Part shown: one piece after another, positions 58,705 through 64,000 of the stretch
Numbering within the stretch: position 1 is the first letter of the stretch
Layout: the number at the start of each line of letters is the position of its first letter
Assembly: GCA_029891345.1 (NCBI GenBank)
Contig: CM056993.1
Span: 274,526,900 to 274,590,899, forward strand
From: Dryococelus australis
Lineage: Eukaryota; Arthropoda; Insecta; Phasmatodea; Phasmatidae
Reading direction: 5' to 3'
DNA length: 64,000 nucleotides
Made by a program: the position numbers and the translations under genes
The notes under the pieces: model-generated
What the model was told of the DNA's origin: nothing
What the model saw: the letters and a program-made list of their open reading frames with translations, nothing else
Database searches by the model: none

Positions 58705-59600
58705 CTAACAACAGATTTTACTCCACCAGAAAAATCTCAGAAGAATAACTGTACAACAAATAAATAATGTACCTGCATGAATGGTACAATTAACATCAAA
58801 AATATATCTGAGCACTACAGGAGTCATATTTCACACAAAATAAAAATACAGCATTTACTAATCATAGTTATTTAAAGCAAAAATCACAATAATGGAGCAA
58901 TTTAACCATACCATTGGTTTTGAATTCTTTTTCTTGTTAGCAATATTTGAGTGTGTGTTAAAATGAAGTGACGCCTACAACTAAAATTATCATATTGCAG
59001 TCAAATACATATTAATTTTCTGCCCACTTTCTAAGAGACTTGTAAGGTGCCATAGTATGTAAGAATAAAAAGTGCACATGTATAAAAGCATTCAAAACAT
59101 CCAACTCAAATAATATACGTCAACTGGATTTCAAAGATAAATTATTAACAGATCCTCTAAAACTTTTCCACTGAAAGACTTTCTATACTGAAGGTGTTTT
59201 AACGTATCTATTTGCACAACAAAAATTCACATTCCGTCAATCACTGAGGAAATGGCAGCAGATTTGTTACATTTGTTTAAGACAATAATGTACAATATAT
59301 AAGTAAATTCTTCCCAAACTATTCAATTTAGTTAACTAATCAAATAATATATATCATACAAACCATTGAAAAGACAAACATAATTAGTATAGGCAGGAAA
59401 CTAATCCTGAAATGTTGTGAGGTATGTTAAACCTGATAATTTATAAATAATGTTCTTCGTTAAGCAGCAAATGAAAATATTAAACTTTTATGTGTTACAC
59501 TACCAAAGTTATTGAAATGAAAAATGTATTGATGCACCATCAAAAGTGAGAGAAAAAACGCAAACATTACTTTCAAATGCCATGTACAGGCATTGCTCAA
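58705..59600. other. No feature seen
   Basis: AT-rich sequence between the LTR and the P-element relic. Confidence 0.6.
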
Positions 59601-59612
59601 TTAAATTTACTT

Positions 59613-60060
59613 TCTAATCAGAAGTCATGCCATTTACCAGGATATATCCCACAGGTACCTTCCACAAGGCATTAATGGCAACAAGCATGAAAACTAAAGC
59701 TTCTATAGCTACTGCTAACGTAACTATCAATGTCTGTGCCTACATCAACAAATCCATGGTACTTGTGGCCATTGAATTCAACATGCCTTACTGCCACTTC
59801 ATCCATTACAAAAGCACAAAGAACTGGATGATCTGATTTTCACAGCTTTGAATGCCTTTGCTGTGAAGCCTGGCTCCCCATCTACACATTTGTACCACCT
59901 ACAAATGGTTTTTGGTTGTGACAAACAAGAGTTCAAACATTTTCTAACAGAACAATATTCTCTGGGAGAATATTAGTGAAGCGTTAAAGCATATACCCTG
60001 AGTTCAGGAGAATACATTTTTGTCGCATTTAAATTCTTCTCTCCTTTTGCCACTTGTCTC
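59613..60060 (-). pseudogene. P-element/THAP9-like transposase relic
   Basis: Minus-strand pieces in order: QVAKGEKNLNATKMYSPELR, VYALTLH, a stop, YSPREYCSVRKCLNSCLSQP, KTICRWYKCVDGEPGFTAKA and FKAVKIRSSS; then a shift; then VMDEVAVRHVEFNGHKYHGF and VDVGTDID; another shift; EALVFMLVAINALWKVPVGY and ILVNGMTSD. YSPELR-ALTLH-YSP, R-WY--VDGEPGF, MDE-A-R...GFVD-GT and EALVFML-AIN--WK-P-GY are the N-terminal and RNase H-like signature of P-element transposases and their THAP9 relatives. One in-frame stop, two frameshifts and the missing C-terminal half show that it is inactive. Inverted ends were not found. Confidence 0.85.
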
Positions 60061-60120
60061 TTTAATAGTTCACTGTTTGACCCCCACTCCACCCACTTAA
60101 AACATCTAGTTATTCCAAAC

Positions 60121-60400
60121 TCAACTCACCAGTTTTTTTGTTTCAGTTTCAAAAACAGTACCTATTGAAATTAGCAATCTTCTTACACAGTCTTCTGTTG
60201 CAAAGCCTTTACTACATACTGGGTTTTGGTTCTGTGAAGCATCAATTGCAAATGTTCCTTTAAGGGACTTCTCATCAACCTTTCTGGGGATACAGAGGTG
60301 CTTCTGGAACATTTATTACAGTGACTCAATTCTTCACTCTCCACCACTGGTAATGAACTGCGTGAAGAGTCTTTCTGCATTTGAGAAGTCTTTCTCTACT
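60121..60400 (-). pseudogene. Possible upstream exon of the P-like transposase
   Basis: Directly upstream on the minus strand, a 63-65-codon open stretch in two frames (CSRSTSVSPERLMRSPLKEH / DEKSLKGTFAIDASQNQNPV) ends at a good splice donor CTG|GTGAGT (60131-60126). Relatives have a linker/coiled-coil between THAP domain and catalytic core here. I do not recognise a THAP finger (C2CH). The assignment rests only on position. Confidence 0.3.
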
Positions 60401-63400
60401 TTTCTGGAACCTTAAACAAAAATTTGACTGAATTATAGTGGTACGTAGATTTTAATAAGTTATTTGTTGATTTACATTGTTTTGTTAATGTCCCGATTTA
60501 AATTTAAAAGCCTCAGTGATTTTAGTTAGATTTGTAACCCTCAAGGTTGCCTCACAAGTTCAGAAAGTTTATTATTTAAAATGTTTAGGCAATTAATTTT
60601 AATGTACACGCTGTTATAGTTTGTTCACGGTAAAGTGAATATTTTTGAGGCCCTAGTTACCTTTTCCTTTCAGTCATTATTGAATCCTTTAACAACATTT
60701 TTAAATAAATATTACTATGTAAATAATGAAAACTGTGTATATTCCACCACACTATGATGTGAATGTCTAATGTGGGAGTCACATAACCCCGACAAACACA
60801 GCACGACAAGACAGAAAAACGCAACCATGTCACATAATTTATATTTTCAATGTGACTGCTCAAATTTATATCCCAACAGTTTACTGACACGACACTAGGA
60901 GTAGAATTTCAGGAACCATTTAGAAGGCGCTGATTAACTACGCTAGCTTCCAAGGCAGTGGACATATGGGTAATTTGGAGTAAGCGATGATGACAAAGTG
61001 TTATCGCTAATGCATCCAAAGTATAATAATTATTTTTATGAGATAACTCCAGTAATTTTCAGATCTTTTTCTTTTAAGCTGCATATTTGTCATTATAGGG
61101 AAAGCTGGCTATACAATTTTTTTTAGCAAGGTTCCTCTGTGTGTCAACGAAAATAGAAATAATTTCTAAGCTAAAATTACTGGTCAGGCAACAGAATTTG
61201 TCAAGTTTACGTCATATCTATCTTGTATTTCATTGGTTGATTAATTTTAAGTGCCGTGTCTGGGCTGCCATGTCATGCTTGTCAGGACTATGTGACTCTG
61301 GCATTAAGCTACAGTAAAATATATGTATTGACTATTCAAAATGAGAGCGCAAATGCTAACGCGCAGTTGTAGTCACGTTCTATTGCAATTATCGGAAAGA
61401 GACGTTTGATAATTCCAATCATTAAAACAGATGTGTGCTGCACTATGGGGAGTTTCCCGGCCGCCTGGTGCTTGAACTGTGTTGCAGCATCTTCAAAATT
61501 AGTTTTTTGTACAAAACTTTTAAATGTGTGGCCAACGTGCTGATGAATTAAAACAATATACACTTCAGATGCTGGTAGAATGTCACTGTCAAGACTTCAC
61601 AAAGATTAGAAACATTATTTCGAAGCTCTCCAACATAATCTAAAACATCCTTTTAAAAATTTTACATCTCAGAATTTACTAACCATATGCATGCAAAACT
61701 AGCAGGCTTATATACTTAATCATGCATTTAACTTAGTTACAGACTCTGGACCAATAAAATTACATGGCAACTGCTTCAATTCACACTGAAAAATCATTAT
61801 AACAGAAAGCCTACATGTTAGTTGTGCCTAGCGCATGATGGCTATGAGGCACTTTATGTACATGTGAATTATTGCCCTATTGCTTTTGTGCCAAATAGCT
61901 CCAGCTATACAGCTGCCTTAAAGAAACTTGGATGCTCACCCCTAACTACGATTTGTATTTAATAAACATAGAATTTTTCAAAACAGATGTACACAGTAGT
62001 TTGCATCCAACAATGCCTACATCCTAAGAAATGAATGTTTAAACATAGCTATTAAATCTGGTGATTTGTACGAATCAGGCTATTAACAGTCGCAATTAGG
62101 TTATGTGAGGTTAGCAATTAAATTTCTTTACAATCACGATGCAGTTTAGGCCTGCATACGTTACAATGAAAACAATTGTAGCCACTTGTAATCCTTCTAC
62201 TAGGCCTATCGTGCTAGCCTAGTTTACACAAAGTTTTTGTACAGTTAATACTGAGGCCAAACAGCCACGAGAGTAACTTAATCGGTTTGTAAACAAAACT
62301 CTTTACCTGTAAAAGGTTATTTTCTTCTCCTTTTCAAGCAATAACTGTTCTATAGTCTTGGTTAATTCCTGTTATCACGCACATAAGCAACACACAATGC
62401 AATCAAATCATAATTTATTATGCTATAGTTATGATAAAACCACAAACTCTTCACAGCACTAAGGTCTACTACTTACATAAAAAAACCACACAACCGATCG
62501 AAAATATTCACAATTTCGCCCCAAAACCGAATACTACACACTCTATAAGTATTTTAACAATCTCAACTCAGGAGTGCAAGACTTCAAAACCTAATAAATA
62601 ATTGGAAAATGTAAAACCTTGCAGCAACTAGCAATGTTCTGTTATGGGAATACAAAGATTTTCTTCAATGAACAAAATGGCGGACCTTCCCTTTCTCATT
62701 GCCACTCCAGGCGTCATTCCCCTCATCTAGAGTTATTATGTTCCATCTGTCCTATTTACTAATCTCTGTTCTGAATACTAATAGTTATTTCTACAGTGAT
62801 TACACATATTTTACATATTGCCACGTACAGACAGATATAAACAATAAGAGTACACATGAATGCGGGACGAGATCTTTGATATTAAAGACACATCTCCGTG
62901 TGAAAATCAGTGCATTTAGGTTAAGGAAAAGACAAATGGACACGCAATTGTAAACGTGCCAGTGCCATTCACAATTGATTTTATTTTTATGTGGAATATT
63001 TTTATAGTGCCTATCAGAGTGTCTTGTGAATTATTTTATCATCCATGTGTCATCATCATCTTCATTCACTCATCATAAATTAGTTTTAACCTGAATAAGA
63101 TTTTGTGATGTCTGCTCCGGGGACTTCACATCTTCTTGTCTGATAATGTAGCTGCAATAGTTCAATTTTTATTCATTGGAACCTTTTAATCTCTTTTGTT
63201 GGTGGAGTGTGCGCCACCTCACAGTCCGGTCCATTTGTTCATGGTCTGACCTTAAGTATTCATGTGATTCACTTTGTTGACTTAGCGCCTTTTCACAGTT
63301 TTAGAGCTCTCAGAGCTATAGCGGAAAACTGTAACATTTGTGCCTCCTATGCGGGCTTGATAGAATAAAATTGTAACATAAAGATAAAATTCTGTGTACG

Positions 63401-64000
63401 ACTTTATTTTCTTGGTCCGTCTGATCACTTGACCACATGAAGTGAACTTTGTCTGAAATTGTACACATAGTTTTGATATGGCGTTGGGTGGCCGAGACAA
63501 CCCACTAGGAGTTACAGGCGTATAAGGGAGGCCCACAGCCCTTACTAGACCAGGCTAAGGATATATAAAGATTGTCGATACTTTAACTTTTATCACAACA
63601 GGAGTTACTGGTCGACGGCCTTCACAACCACTGAGAATCTCGTGCACTGCACTGGCGCCCAAAACCCGCTAATTATTCATCCTACCTTCCACCCAGGTAC
63701 TCTAACCTGCAACCTCCTTTGTGTCCTAAACCTCCATCACGTCAAGGTACTGTAATGATTACAGCCTATCGCTAAATACATCACCATCTAAATGCACAAG
63801 TAAACTTTATTTAACTTAACATCTTGTCAACAGCAGGTTCATTAGAGAATGGTACACCAAGACACAATGAAGGGATTACAAGGAAGGAATTGGTCATTGT
63901 CTTTATTAATGTCGCCCAGAAACTGCCTGGAGTGAGCTTGAGAAACCATGGAAAATGTAAATCAGGAAGGCTAGATTCATTAGCTATTAAAAATATGAGA
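60401..64000. other. AT-rich flank, no gene supported
   Basis: Open frames of 60-84 codons only, none recognisable. AAAATGGCGG at 62674-62683 resembles a YY1-type initiator/start, followed by an 18-codon frame (MADLPFLIATPGVIPLI). A TATATAAAG at 63561-63569 with a TGGCGCCC word at 63653-63660 recalls an LTR promoter and primer site but is unconfirmed. Confidence 0.5.

Noticed and set aside
1-64000. CRISPR arrays, bacterial operons, tRNA or rRNA genes
   Set aside because: No regularly spaced identical repeats, no ribosome-binding-site gene clusters, and no sequence that folds as a complete tRNA was seen; introns and transposon types are eukaryotic.

Overview
The window looks like animal nuclear DNA, most likely from an arthropod with a repeat-rich genome. 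Coding density is very low. The one confident host gene is split by multi-kilobase introns with GT/AG borders, and the rest is mostly transposable-element debris of metazoan type (Ty3/gypsy, hAT, pogo/Tigger-like, P-element-like). I cannot name the species.

Host gene. Three plus-strand exons (3083-3277, 10731-10893, 38277-38399) join in frame to encode the last ~159 residues of PAN3, the adaptor subunit of the PAN2-PAN3 poly(A) nuclease, up to its stop codon. The introns are about 7.5 kb and 27.4 kb. Earlier exons must lie before base 1. No second host gene is recognisable; 39.7-64 kb is repeats plus AT-rich sequence.

Region by region. 1-2.1 kb: LTR-like promoter and a weak gag-like stretch. 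2.2-2.9 kb: degenerate ~180-bp tandem array just before the first visible PAN3 exon. 5.76-7.01 kb: a large palindrome with both outer ends formed by the same LTR end. 7.6-9.7 kb: LTR fragments. 12.8-20.9 kb: three LTRs of one loose superfamily (ends TGACGC...GCGTCA). 20.98-23.76 kb: a complete but dead hAT element with a CGGBP1-like transposase. 26.6-31.4 kb: a broken minus-strand Ty3/gypsy element. 32.7-35.7 kb: a second inverted LTR pair of opposite polarity to the first. 36.2-37.9 kb: another LTR. 39.06-39.23 kb: a 173-bp MITE in the PAN3 3' flank. 41.05-51.38 kb: a two-LTR Ty3/gypsy element on the minus strand with a tRNA-Lys-type primer site, PHD-like fingers at the start of gag, and a deletion removing most of reverse transcriptase. 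53.2-58.7 kb: one LTR split by two later insertions. 59.6-60.4 kb: a P-element/THAP9-like transposase relic. 60.4-64 kb: AT-rich with no supported gene.

No element looks autonomous: every transposon coding region has stops, frameshifts or missing catalytic parts. The most unusual structures are the two LTR foldbacks and the PHD-fingered gag.
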